A stretch of DNA of 38,964 bases from a virus, in the IMG/VR virus record IMGVR_UViG_3300025853_009719, positions 1 to 38,964 of that record; one strand, written 5' to 3'. Shown here piece by piece: positions 6,838 through 14,451 of the stretch. Position 1 is the stretch's first letter. The number at the start of each line of letters is the position of its first letter. The notes beneath the pieces are model-generated. The model was not told the DNA's origin, did no database searches, and worked only from the letters and a program-made list of their open reading frames with translations. The position numbers and the translations under genes were made by a program.

Positions 6838-7977
6838 TTAGGATGTTATTGATTCTTTTGCGATAGGGTACATTCCTGCGATAAATCCTGTCAGTTTTTC
6901 CCCTTCTGCTACTGTTTGAAAATATTTGTTTTCAATTACAGAATGCAACCCTTGCATTGTTTCAAAGAAATGATAATTAAGTTTGTCATTCATTGCTGGA
7001 TCAAGATCCATGAGCGCTAGATCCCACGCAAAATTAAAATTGCTCCATTTAGATCCTTGGAAAAAGTTAAGATCTACTTCTGGATAAATTATTGCTCTAA
7101 TACAATTTTCGTAGAACTCCCTGGCTCTTGGTGTTTGCGGCCACCGTATAAATTGTTTGAACATTGGATTTTCTTCAAAAAACCTTACAATTAAATGGCA
7201 CTGCTTTGCAATCATTCTTGCACTACTGGGATGCCAATAAAAATATTCTGTTCTTTCATTGTTAAGTTCCGAAGTTGTTGCAAAACCAACTTGATCTAAG
7301 AAATACAATTTGTAAGTATTGTCCTGTAAACATACTCTTGGTTTACATATACCCCAGATGATAATACTATTTTGCATTGTACTGATACGTTTTTCGATTG
7401 AAGATATATTATCTATACTCCATCTTTTGTCAGCAAAATACGCTAGGTTTGTTCCTCTATGCAAACTAAAATCATCATCTATTTTATAATTGCTGTATCC
7501 ATCAGTCCAATCATAAACAGTAATTTTAGTTTCGGGATGATTTTGTCTCATCCACTGTAGTTTGGGTTTTACAGTTAATTCCCATTCAGACAATTGATTG
7601 ACATCTTTATAGTCCCATGGATCAGTACCTCGTACTTCTGAAAGTTTTACTGCCCATGAGACTACGATTTCGTCGATTTTCAGATTATTTTTTATAAATG
7701 CATTTAGTATATTGTGACTGTCAGAACCACCACTAAAAGCAAGTATTACATAATCGTAAGTTTGCCTTATCTCCTTTGCTCTTTGCGAATACAATTCACT
7801 GAGACTCTCCTCTGGCTCTTCAGACCAAGAAAATTTATCGAAAACATCATTGTTGAAGACCCATTCAGGGTGTATGTTTCTTTCTGTACCATCTATTAAG
7901 GCAGCAACCTTATTCAAATGAATTTTGTCGCCGACTTGATAGTAGCCTAGTCTCATTGAGGAAGGAGAATAAAGCAT
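6838..7977 (-). CDS. PP-loop ATP pyrophosphatase-like enzyme of unknown substrate
   Basis: 379 residues. FSGGSDS at 81-87, after a hydrophobic strand (YDYVILA), is the PP-loop of the adenylating ATPases that include asparagine synthetase, NAD synthetase, QueC and tRNA thiolation enzymes. It then has an EIVVSW strand and further alpha/beta segments. It lacks the four-Cys zinc cluster expected of QueC, so I do not call it QueC. The sequence is AT rich like the neighbouring tct genes. The ATG has AGAGGT upstream and lies 11 bases after tctC, so it belongs to that operon. Likely activates a carboxyl or amide group with ATP; the product is unknown. Confidence 0.75.
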   Translation of the reverse strand: MLYSPSSMRLGYYQVGDKIHLNKVAALIDGTERNIHPEWVFNNDVFDKFSWSEEPEESLSELYSQRAKEIRQTYDYVILAFSGGSDSHNILNAFIKNNLKIDEIVVSWAVKLSEVRGTDPWDYKDVNQLSEWELTVKPKLQWMRQNHPETKITVYDWTDGYSNYKIDDDFSLHRGTNLAYFADKRWSIDNISSIEKRISTMQNSIIIWGICKPRVCLQDNTYKLYFLDQVGFATTSELNNERTEYFYWHPSSARMIAKQCHLIVRFFEENPMFKQFIRWPQTPRAREFYENCIRAIIYPEVDLNFFQGSKWSNFNFAWDLALMDLDPAMNDKLNYHFFETMQGLHSVIENKYFQTVAEGEKLTGFIAGMYPIAKESITS

Positions 7978-7988
7978 GTTTTACCTCT

Positions 7989-8906
7989 TTACTTCAATAG
8001 TTTTTCGGTATCTTTGATTTGCTTGTTAATAAACACTTCTGCATCTGCACCTGGAGTCCAATCTACAGGAGCAAAAGCAACCTCTGCAAATTCTTTGAAA
8101 CTATCAGTGGTAATAATAGATTTCATACGATCTGCTAGTTTGGCTTTGTAAGCAGGATCCATATCTGCATTCACAGTAAGTCCTAGCCATAGACCAAATG
8201 TTTTCATATTTTGATTAACTGAATCAAAGTTTGGCTTATCTTTAAGAATGCTGTTTTGCTTGATCATGTTGTAGCCTACAATTTGAAATTTGCCTGCTTT
8301 GGCTGCTTTGTAACCTACGCCTGGATCTAGCGCCAAGTCCAAATCACCTTTTGAAAGTGCTGGCAAAATTTCTGGGCCTTTCTTGAAAGGAACAACAACT
8401 AAGTTCAAATTGTATTCTTTTGCCAACCATGCAATTTGGGCACGGTGTACACCAGTAAAGCCGCCTACTTTAATTGGCCGGTCAAAACTCCTTAGGTAAG
8501 ACATCAGTGTATCCCAGGAATTAACTCCTTTAACACTGTTGGGTACATACCATAGTGTTGGTTCATCGCTGTACTTAACAAGAATTGATTTGTCGCTTAC
8601 ACCGATATCTTTGTCTTTGTGTACAAAACGGTTTTGTACCCATACACTACTACCATGGCAAAGAACTTTAGTTTTACTAGAGTTATTGCTCATTTCCCTA
8701 GCAGCCAAAATTCCATCAGCACCGGTTTTAACATTGATTTTAACTGTTTCGTTGAATTTTTGTTCATACTCACTAAACATTTTTCGACAGATTCGATCTA
8801 GAAGTCCACCACCGTGTGTGAGGAAGGCTTCAAGTTGTTGTGCGTAAGAAAAATTAATAGTGCCAAGTGTTAGCGCACCTGTTAATAAGATTGATTTAAA
8901 TTTCAT
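7989..8906 (-). CDS. tctC: Periplasmic solute-binding protein of the TctC/Bug family
   Basis: 305 residues. A clear signal peptide, MKFKSILLTGALTLGTINFSYA, is followed by Gln-Gln and a type II periplasmic-binding-protein body. The segment VVVPFKKGPEILPALSKGDLDLAL matches the TctC/Bug ligand-loop pattern (PFxGGxxxxxALxxGxVD). It would capture a carboxylic acid and pass it to TctA/TctB. It is more divergent than usual at the N-terminal G-rich loop. It has its own consensus promoter (8936-8965) and GGAG site, and so is transcribed strongly and separately from tctBA, as fits a binding protein needed in excess. Confidence 0.8.
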   Translation of the reverse strand: MKFKSILLTGALTLGTINFSYAQQLEAFLTHGGGLLDRICRKMFSEYEQKFNETVKINVKTGADGILAAREMSNNSSKTKVLCHGSSVWVQNRFVHKDKDIGVSDKSILVKYSDEPTLWYVPNSVKGVNSWDTLMSYLRSFDRPIKVGGFTGVHRAQIAWLAKEYNLNLVVVPFKKGPEILPALSKGDLDLALDPGVGYKAAKAGKFQIVGYNMIKQNSILKDKPNFDSVNQNMKTFGLWLGLTVNADMDPAYKAKLADRMKSIITTDSFKEFAEVAFAPVDWTPGADAEVFINKQIKDTEKLLK

Positions 8907-8935
8907 TAATTTCTCCGTAATAAAGTCATAGACAA

Positions 8936-8965
8936 ATTATACTTTTTTGTATAAAACATTGTCAA
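8936..8965 (-). promoter_or_regulatory. Consensus sigma70 promoter of tctC
   Basis: Minus strand: TTGACA (8965-8960), 18-base spacer, TATAAT (8941-8936), about 30 bases before the tctC ATG and followed by CGGAG. Both hexamers are exact. Confidence 0.78.
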
Positions 8966-8980
8966 TAGTTTTGGTTTAAT

Positions 8981-9096
8981 GCTTGCGAGAATTCGCTTAC
9001 GGACGGCGTTCTGTTGTAACACAACAGTAAAAGAGTTTTGCTACTCTAAGCGTCGATTGATTGTTCCGACGTCACATCATTGTGGCGTTGCTAGAA
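8981..9096. other. Highly structured non-coding stretch between tctA and tctC
   Basis: No ORF. Closely packed inverted repeats: GCGA/TCGC (8985-8996), CTGTTGT/ACAACAG (9011-9027), AGAGT/ACTCT (9032-9047), CGTCG/CGACG (9051-9071), and ACGTCACA/TGTGGCGT (9069-9088, one G-U pair on the plus strand). CGCTTA (8994-8999) can pair with TAAGCG (9047-9052) and would enclose the first two inner hairpins. There is no T-run, so it is not a plain terminator. It is more GC rich than its flanks. It may be a structured 3' end of the tctA message, a small RNA, or a protein-binding site. Confidence 0.5.
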
Positions 9097-10581
9097 TTAT
9101 TTAGTCAACTGTCGATGTAAGTAATTAAATTTTCTGACAAAACTCCAAAGTATAAAGATTACACTAATTGACAAAAAGAACAAACTTATATTGCTTTCTA
9201 AAAATTTCATAAAACTGCCATCTGAAATCGTTAGTGTTCGCCTTAGGTTTTCTTCAAATAAAGGTCCTATAATATATCCAAAGATTAAAGGCGCTGACTC
9301 TAACTTACAGAATATAAAAACAATACCCAACAAAGTAAAAAATATAGCAGTGCCTACATCAAACCAACTCTCTTTGATAAAATAGACTCCAACTAATGCT
9401 ATGGAAATTAATAAAGGATATAAAATAGATTTTGGATAACTTATAATCTTCATCCACATTTTTACAAATGGTATGTTTAGAAATAACAAAAACATATTGC
9501 CTAGAAGCATACTTGCTAGTAATCCCCAAAATAATTCAGGATACTCTGTAACGGTCCCGGGACCAGGTTGGACGCCATTTATAATCAGCGAAGACAGTAT
9601 CAACGCCATAACTGGATTTTCAGGAATTCCCAAAGTCAGCAATGGAATTAGGCTTGTTTGACTAGCAGCATTATTGGCACTTTCCGGGGCCGCAACTCCT
9701 TCTATTGCGCCCTTTCCAAAATCTTGTTTGTTTTTACTTACTTTTTTCTCTACTACATAAGCGGCGAAAGCACTCATAACTGCACCACCACCCGGAATCA
9801 CACCCATTACTGTTCCTACTCCTGTACCTCTTAGTATACTAGGGATAACTCGTTTTAAATCCTGGAAACTAAATCTGAGTTTAAACTCCATGGGTTTATT
9901 TTCTAAGTTTTTGTCTAATAAATGCGTTACTAAGGCCGGCAATCCTAACACACCAATAACTAACGCTCCAACAGTAATGCCATCTACTAGTTCAAGTTGA
10001 TTAAGTGTGAATCTTTCTGTGGCAGAATTTATGTCTGTGCCAACAGTTCCTAATAGCATGCCAATACAGGCCATGCCCAAACCTGTCACAAGGTTTTCAC
10101 TAGTAATTACACTAATGCTTATTATACCCAATAACATTAAACTGGCAAACTCTGTTGGTCCGAACTCAAAAGCAATGTCACTTAGTGCTGGAGCGGCAAA
10201 GGCAATGGCAAATACTGCAAAGATACCAGCAACAAAACTGCCTATGCCTGCTGAGATAATTGCTTCGCTGGCCCTGCCTTGTTGTGCCATTGGATACCCA
10301 TCTATACAAGTCATTACTGTACTGGGTTCTCCTGGCACATTAAGCAAGATACTAGTATTGGATCCTCCATATTGTGCTCCATAGTAGATTCCTGCCATAA
10401 GAATAATACTAGTAATAGGATCAAAACCGTAGGTAAAGGGTAAAAGAATACTTAAACAAATTACAGTACCGATACCCGGTAGAATACCAATAGCAGTGCC
10501 TAACAAACAACCTGCAATTAGAAACAATAAATTATTAATTTCAAATACTGTTTGAAATCCGAGCAAAAGATTGTCTATCAT
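9097..10581 (-). CDS. tctA: Tripartite tricarboxylate transporter, large permease subunit
   Basis: 494 residues, normal TctA length, with about 10-12 membrane segments. The family signatures are present: GILPGIGT at 32-39, YGGSNTSILLNVPGE at 71-85 and the repeated pore motif GVIPGGGAVMS at 260-270. TctA forms the inner-membrane pore that imports a carboxylate delivered by TctC, driven by an ion gradient. The ATG overlaps the tctB stop (ATGA). Such transporters are typical of Proteobacteria, which suggests the gene came from a host. It is intact, so it is probably functional during infection. Confidence 0.93.
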   Translation of the reverse strand: MIDNLLLGFQTVFEINNLLFLIAGCLLGTAIGILPGIGTVICLSILLPFTYGFDPITSIILMAGIYYGAQYGGSNTSILLNVPGEPSTVMTCIDGYPMAQQGRASEAIISAGIGSFVAGIFAVFAIAFAAPALSDIAFEFGPTEFASLMLLGIISISVITSENLVTGLGMACIGMLLGTVGTDINSATERFTLNQLELVDGITVGALVIGVLGLPALVTHLLDKNLENKPMEFKLRFSFQDLKRVIPSILRGTGVGTVMGVIPGGGAVMSAFAAYVVEKKVSKNKQDFGKGAIEGVAAPESANNAASQTSLIPLLTLGIPENPVMALILSSLIINGVQPGPGTVTEYPELFWGLLASMLLGNMFLLFLNIPFVKMWMKIISYPKSILYPLLISIALVGVYFIKESWFDVGTAIFFTLLGIVFIFCKLESAPLIFGYIIGPLFEENLRRTLTISDGSFMKFLESNISLFFLSISVIFILWSFVRKFNYLHRQLTK

Positions 10582-10751
10582 TTCTTGACTCCGTTAAGTA
10601 CCCCTAATAATATTAAAAATAATCCCAAAGCCAACGGAAAAAATCCTGGGCCCATTTTAGACAACGAGCCAATTTTGTAAAATATAGCTGCGCCGATGCT
10701 AAAATAGGCACCAATGCTACAAAACAGTAAACTGGTAATAATTTTTTTCAT
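10578..10751 (-). CDS. tctB: Miniature TctB-like small permease subunit (57 aa)
   Basis: 57 residues against about 150 for normal TctB. It has two hydrophobic segments (residues about 4-25 and 38-54) around the TctB hallmark KMGPGFFPLALG. The second pair of membrane segments of full TctB is missing. It starts in an ATGA overlap with the preceding gene and stops in an ATGA overlap with tctA, so it is clearly a translated gene of the same operon. It should form the small membrane subunit with TctA. The short form is unusual; a decayed gene is the alternative, but the tight overlaps argue against it. Confidence 0.8.
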   Translation of the reverse strand: MKKIITSLLFCSIGAYFSIGAAIFYKIGSLSKMGPGFFPLALGLFLILLGVLNGVKK

Positions 10752-11131
10752 GTATTGATTTCTAAGTTTTCCAAATAACTTCTTAGATCGCCGTCCATTA
10801 ATGATAACATACTTGCTTCTGTTTCGTCAAACACAATTATTTTTTTATTTTGAAACAAGTAGTAAGGACCTTGAAAGTATCGTTCAAGTTGAATGAGGTT
10901 TTTACTGGACAACGGCGATTTTAATTTATACTCGTAACCTTTTAGTTTAACATTGTCCATTAAAAATTGATAACCTACTAAGTTTAATCTGAGACTTTCA
11001 TTATCTACAGGATTAAACCAGATACGGCGTTGCCATGTGCTTAGTTGTTGAACAGGTATATTCGACGAAGCTAGAAACACTTCGGTTAACTGTCTTTGTG
11101 TATACCTTTTAGGGGAAGATTTGGTCACCAC
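10748..11131 (-). CDS. Conserved hypothetical phage protein
   Basis: 127 residues, function unknown. It contains TEVFLASSNIPVQQLSTWQR, LNLVGYQFL and LIQLERYFQGPYYLF, a soluble alpha/beta pattern ending with an acidic tail. I recall similar proteins in T4-like cyanophages. The start appears to be GTG (11131, with a second GTG at 11128), inside the end of the upstream gene. It ends in ATGA overlap with tctB, so the transporter genes are joined to a phage backbone operon. Confidence 0.75.
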   Translation of the reverse strand: MVTKSSPKRYTQRQLTEVFLASSNIPVQQLSTWQRRIWFNPVDNESLRLNLVGYQFLMDNVKLKGYEYKLKSPLSSKNLIQLERYFQGPYYLFQNKKIIVFDETEASMLSLMDGDLRSYLENLEINT

Positions 11132-11396
11132 TTTTTAAAAGCACCACAGTGAATTGGTCAGTTTTAAAAAGCGTGTTCAATTTTTTAGCCAAGTTGATTG
11201 CGTGTCCGGGATTACTAAAAGAAGTCTTTTTATACTTAGGACCTGGATAACTGACCAGCATGTTACCGGACTTTAAATTAATAGGTTTGTTTTCGTAAAA
11301 CACAGCCCAAATACCTTCACTACTGAGTACTTGCTCAGTTTTATAGTTTTGTTTGTTGACATACTCGATTAGTACATTAGGTTTGGGTCTACTCAT
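11109..11396 (-). CDS. Conserved hypothetical phage protein
   Basis: 95 residues, function unknown. It has mixed alpha/beta content with FENKPINLK-type turns, LVSYPGPKYKKTSFSNPGHA and a final strand TVVLLKSG. It overlaps the next gene by 23 bases. A possible late-promoter box lies 19-26 bases upstream of the ATG. Confidence 0.72.
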   Translation of the reverse strand: MSRPKPNVLIEYVNKQNYKTEQVLSSEGIWAVFYENKPINLKSGNMLVSYPGPKYKKTSFSNPGHAINLAKKLNTLFKTDQFTVVLLKSGDQIFP

Positions 11397-11414
11397 TGAA
11401 GTTCTCTAGTATAT

Positions 11415-11422
11415 TATTTATC
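11415..11422 (-). promoter_or_regulatory. Possible late promoter box GATAAATA
   Basis: GATAAATA on the minus strand differs by one base from the T4 late consensus TATAAATA, and lies in the short gap before the gene that starts at 11396. In AT-rich DNA this can arise by chance. Confidence 0.35.
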
Positions 11423-11440
11423 TTTAAATGTGCGTAGTTT

Positions 11441-11659
11441 TTACCAATTGCCACCGTCCATACGCACATTGGTACTAGTTTCTCCACTATCCATTACAGT
11501 TTTGCTTAGTTTGGTGCAATAAGCAAGTAGTTCGTAAATTTCATTATGCAAACTACGTGCTTCATTGGCATTCAATGTTAAATTTTGTTTGTTAGTTTGG
11601 TTCATCAGTTTAACTTTGTCGTTAAACTTTTTAATGTGTAATGGCAAGTTACTTTCCAT
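11441..11659 (-). CDS. Small helical phage protein
   Basis: 72 residues, function unknown. One long helix with polar heptads (ANEARSLHNEIYELLAYCTKL) and a short Gly/Asp tail (NVRMDGGNW). It overlaps the end of the upstream gene by 11 bases. A coiled-coil or small regulatory role is possible, without direct support. Confidence 0.7.
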   Translation of the reverse strand: MESNLPLHIKKFNDKVKLMNQTNKQNLTLNANEARSLHNEIYELLAYCTKLSKTVMDSGETSTNVRMDGGNW

Positions 11660-12122
11660 TTGCTAACCTTAACTGTTCCTGCATTTCCAGTTTTGTTTTA
11701 AAAGGTCCTTGATACTCATACCTATTAAGTGTAATAAACTTAGGACAAAAACTTTTGACCCAGCCATTATTAAATTTAATAATATAATGACCTGCACAAT
11801 AGTAACTTTTACTTTTGCTGGTCTTGGTATAAATTGGAAATTGATGTTTTATATCGTACAAACTATTCCACGGTTTACCGTTAACAGGATACCCGTATAG
11901 TTCATGTTCTGTTTTTACGTCTTTGGATTTTTTATTTTCTTTGTCAAATACGATGTTGTAATCTTTACTCAATAGTTTAATGCTGGCGTACTTCTTACGT
12001 TCTGTCGAACTTACATAAACTACACTACCATCGTCCACCATTTGAATAGTGGCAACTTTTTCGCCTTGGTTTTCTACTATCCAAAATTTATTTTTTAATA
12101 CTGGTTTTGCAAACACTGTCAT
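11649..12122 (-). CDS. Conserved hypothetical phage protein
   Basis: 157 residues, function unknown. Beta-rich N-terminus (FWIVENQGEKVATIQMVDDGSVVYV) and Lys/Tyr/Trp-rich middle (LYGYPVNGKPWNSLYDIKHQ) with CAGHYII and FCPKF. The two Cys/His elements might bind a metal, but spacing does not match a known finger. It starts in an ATGA overlap with the 51-residue gene before it. Confidence 0.75.
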   Translation of the reverse strand: MTVFAKPVLKNKFWIVENQGEKVATIQMVDDGSVVYVSSTERKKYASIKLLSKDYNIVFDKENKKSKDVKTEHELYGYPVNGKPWNSLYDIKHQFPIYTKTSKSKSYYCAGHYIIKFNNGWVKSFCPKFITLNRYEYQGPFKTKLEMQEQLRLANGK

Positions 12123-12274
12123 TGTTGTTGTCCTTGTTGATATCTATACTCTCTACGTAACCACCATTTGTACTGTTGAAAATATTGTTGAACTGTATGT
12201 GTGTCCATGTGCCAAGCACCACGCTCTTCGCAGTTTTCTAACCACATCTCGTGAAGCCATTGTCTAAATGTCAT
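12119..12274 (-). CDS. Very small phage protein (51 aa)
   Basis: 51 residues, opening MTFRQWLHEMWLENCEERG, rich in Trp, Gln, Arg and Tyr, ending in a Gln run. It fills the gap between rnh and the next gene exactly: its ATG overlaps the rnh TGA and its TGA overlaps the next ATG, both as ATGA. That fit is the main support that it is real. No function is apparent; one amphipathic helix is likely. Confidence 0.75.
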   Translation of the reverse strand: MTFRQWLHEMWLENCEERGAWHMDTHTVQQYFQQYKWWLRREYRYQQGQQQ

Positions 12275-13257
12275 TGATACTCCGCACTTAAAAAGTCGCT
12301 GAAACTGGTAGCATGTTCGCTTAACCTGTTAAGTTCGTACTTGCCACAAAACTTAAGAAACTTAGCACCTACCATACTTACAGTTTTTGGTACAGCCATT
12401 GTTTTAATTGTTTCATTAATTTTTACTTTTACTGCATCCGGTTGTGCAGTTAAGTCTACCAACACACGATTACGCTCATAGTCATCTAATACACGATGTT
12501 CATCACCATTATGATCAACCCAACGTTGTAGCATTAGGTTATTCCAGTTAAAGCCTTTGTGACTTCTATCTTCGTATGCTTCCTGTAAGCCAACCTTATT
12601 CCTGCTACCTTTGGTGCGTACACCTGGATAGGCACTGAATATGTTATCTGTGGGATCACCGCGCATACATTTTTCAAATAAGATCCAACTTGGGTCTGGA
12701 ATTTTTTTAGGTTCTTTGGTCTTCTTGTCTATTACAAGTTTGCCCCGTTTATCGAATATTCCCTCTATGGTATGCAATTCGTCTGCTATGCCATTGTATT
12801 GTTTGACATTAGTATTTAGCAGTTGATGAAAGTCCGAATCTGAGGACACAATAATGTGCTCATCATTGGGGTGATTTTGTATCCAGCCTGCAATCAAATC
12901 ATCTGCTTCAAGTTCAGGGTGTTGCAGAACGGTACAGTTAGTCTGTTCACGCAAGAACTGTTGCAGTGTGTCAAAAGTTTCCCAAAACAGTTTATCTTCT
13001 TCTTGTTCTGCTTCAGTTAAGGCAGCACGAGCAACCTGACGGTTCTTTTTGTAAGGTTCGTAGTAGTCTTTGCGCCAACTACGCCCTTCTAAACAAAAAA
13101 CTACGTGATTGGCCTTTTGATCTCGCCAGGCTTTGTTAACGCTACCCAGTGTAACGTGTATGGCAAAACCCAGTCGGTCCCAAGTATCAGCCTGTCTATG
13201 TGCCGCATGCCGGGCACGGAAAAATGTATTAGCAGTGTCAACTATTAGATATCGCAT
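12271..13257 (-). CDS. rnh: T4-type RNase H / 5'-3' exonuclease
   Basis: 328 residues. A FEN/5'-nuclease family enzyme that removes RNA primers and trims flaps on the lagging strand. Visible signatures are the N-terminal acidic strand RYLIVDTANTFFRA, FCLEGRSWRKDYYEPYKKNR (arch region with basic residues), ELEADDLIAG (acidic metal cluster), IIVSSDSDFHQLL (second acidic cluster) and CMRGDPTDNI (helix-hairpin-helix entry). The active-site Asp residues all appear present. The ATG has no ribosome site; a consensus promoter ends 7 bases upstream, so the message is probably leaderless. Confidence 0.92.
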   Translation of the reverse strand: MRYLIVDTANTFFRARHAAHRQADTWDRLGFAIHVTLGSVNKAWRDQKANHVVFCLEGRSWRKDYYEPYKKNRQVARAALTEAEQEEDKLFWETFDTLQQFLREQTNCTVLQHPELEADDLIAGWIQNHPNDEHIIVSSDSDFHQLLNTNVKQYNGIADELHTIEGIFDKRGKLVIDKKTKEPKKIPDPSWILFEKCMRGDPTDNIFSAYPGVRTKGSRNKVGLQEAYEDRSHKGFNWNNLMLQRWVDHNGDEHRVLDDYERNRVLVDLTAQPDAVKVKINETIKTMAVPKTVSMVGAKFLKFCGKYELNRLSEHATSFSDFLSAEYQ

Positions 13258-13264
13258 AAGGATA

Positions 13265-13293
13265 ATAATAGCATATTATCCATTATGTGTCAA
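13265..13293 (-). promoter_or_regulatory. Consensus-like promoter directly before rnh
   Basis: Minus strand: TTGACA (13293-13288), 17-base spacer, TATTAT (13270-13265). The predicted transcription start falls at about 13258, next to the ATG at 13257, and no Shine-Dalgarno sequence is present. This is the second such case after thyA. Confidence 0.65.
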
Positions 13294-13350
13294 TGTATTT
13301 TGATAAATTATGAAACTTCGGTTCTACCGCCTTGCCGTTTACGTACAGTA

Positions 13351-13578
13351 TCATGTGTATTTTAACGTAATAAATGTTGCCAGTTCGGGATCTTCAACAC
13401 AAACAACAACATTTAGGCTAAATTTATTTTTTATAGCCCAGTTTTTACCACCAATTTGACTGTGTAAGTGATAGGTTCTAGGACCTACATTTTTTTCTAG
13501 ATACTCTTGAACAGTGTTACAACTTTTTTGAGGAATATTAAATTCCATTTGGAATTTTTTTTCAAACACACTAGGCAT
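13351..13578 (-). CDS. Conserved small phage protein, possibly extended by frameshift
   Basis: 75 residues, function unknown. QMEFNIPQKSCNTVQEYLEKNVGPRTYHLH and IGGKNWAIK are patterns I recall from T4-like marine phages. It ends LATFITLKYT. Right after, the -1 frame reads on without a stop and ends in GGRTEVS and a stop at about 13308, the same C-terminus as the upstream neighbour. The change of frame would occur at a run of four A. It starts in a TAATG overlap with that neighbour. Confidence 0.75.
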   Translation of the reverse strand: MPSVFEKKFQMEFNIPQKSCNTVQEYLEKNVGPRTYHLHSQIGGKNWAIKNKFSLNVVVCVEDPELATFITLKYT

Positions 13579-13952
13579 TAACTTACCTCAGTTCTGCCGC
13601 CGCCTATGTCTTTTTTCTGTACACCATTGACAGGCCTAGGATTATTTGCTTCGTACTGCTCATAAGTTTCAAGAACTACATTACGGCAAACATCTTGAAA
13701 CCAGCGATCCACAATGTCCTCATCGGTACGTCCTTCATAACCTGCACGTACAAGTTTGGCAAGGAAAATGTCATTCCATTCTAATTCAAACGCACCCTGT
13801 CCTATATTGTCTGGATCAATGTCCACACTGATAATTTCCACATAAGGCTCGCCCCGTTCTGTGGCTAAGTCCTTTTTTGACTTCTTTTTCTGTTTAGGCT
13901 CTGGCTGTGCCTTTACAGGCTCAGGTTTACGAAATCTATCAAACAGTCCCAT
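13578..13952 (-). CDS. Conserved phage protein MGLFDRFRK
   Basis: 124 residues, function unknown. A Lys/Pro/Gln-rich N-terminus (MGLFDRFRKPEP, then KKKSKKD) leads to a folded acidic domain with GEPYVEIISVDIDPDNIGQG, FELEWNDIFLAKLVRAGY, DEDIVDRWFQDVCRNVVLE, ending in GGGRTEVS. I recall the same plan in T4-like cyanophages. I chose the ATG at 13952 because GAGGAC stands just before it and it overlaps the upstream stop; the frame is open to 13988. Confidence 0.82.
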   Translation of the reverse strand: MGLFDRFRKPEPVKAQPEPKQKKKSKKDLATERGEPYVEIISVDIDPDNIGQGAFELEWNDIFLAKLVRAGYEGRTDEDIVDRWFQDVCRNVVLETYEQYEANNPRPVNGVQKKDIGGGRTEVS

Positions 13953-14451
13953 TGTTGTCCTCTTCAACTTCTTGCCAAGTGTAGTCACCTAAGAATTTAA
14001 CCTTGGCTATATATTCATACCAGCTGGGTGCGCCCACAGTCCAGTCATTTGGACCATGCATTGCCAATATTACTTGTTGTTTCATTGTGTCGTGTGCTAA
14101 CCAATATGTGTGCCCATGCACTGGCTTGAAACTGTATTTAGCACCATGTACCATGTCGGTAATATCTAGTCGCCGTCGTATGTCTTGGGCCTGTCGCTGT
14201 AGTACTGCAACCAAATCCATTATGCGATTGTATTCTTGTTCGGCATGTTGACGTGCAACATTAATCATGATGTCTTTTTGCTGTTTGACATCGATTAATT
14301 CAAACTTTGGTGCACCGGCCTCAGTGGGATACTCTGACACATTGCGATTAAAAAACGGTATTAGTTCGCCCGCAACATTGGCATCAAAACTGGTTCGTCC
14401 CTTTGCGCTGTTAGACTTTGACGTCAACGTATCTACCTTTTTCTGTTTCAC
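13939..14451 (-). CDS. DUF2452 family protein
   Basis: 170 residues. The segment VLQRQAQDIRRRLDITDMVH, then KYSFKPVHGHTYWL, followed by an LAMHGPNDW-type strand, matches my memory of DUF2452, a family found in bacteria and marine phages with no assigned role. It has an N-terminal disordered region, a central helix, and a beta-rich end. The first usable start is GTG (14451); a TTG at 14427, preceded by AAAGG, is a strong alternative and would remove eight residues. It overlaps the genes on both sides. Confidence 0.8.
   Translation of the reverse strand: MKQKKVDTLTSKSNSAKGRTSFDANVAGELIPFFNRNVSEYPTEAGAPKFELIDVKQQKDIMINVARQHAEQEYNRIMDLVAVLQRQAQDIRRRLDITDMVHGAKYSFKPVHGHTYWLAHDTMKQQVILAMHGPNDWTVGAPSWYEYIAKVKFLGDYTWQEVEEDNNGTV

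Noticed and set aside
6838-7977. Assignment of the PP-loop gene as QueC
   Set aside because: It has the SGGxDS loop but not the four-Cys zinc cluster, and it lies far from the deazaguanine genes; length is also larger than QueC.
9001-9030. Rho-independent terminator after tctA
   Set aside because: The CTGTTGT/ACAACAG hairpin is strong but no run of T follows it on the minus strand.
8981-9096. tRNA-like cloverleaf between tctA and tctC
   Set aside because: Stem lengths, the T-arm sequence and a 3' acceptor do not fit a tRNA on either strand; kept only as a structured region.
13952-13988. Start at 13988 for the MGLFDRFRK gene
   Set aside because: GAGGAC stands just before the ATG at 13952 and the family begins there; the extra part overlaps the DUF2452 gene.
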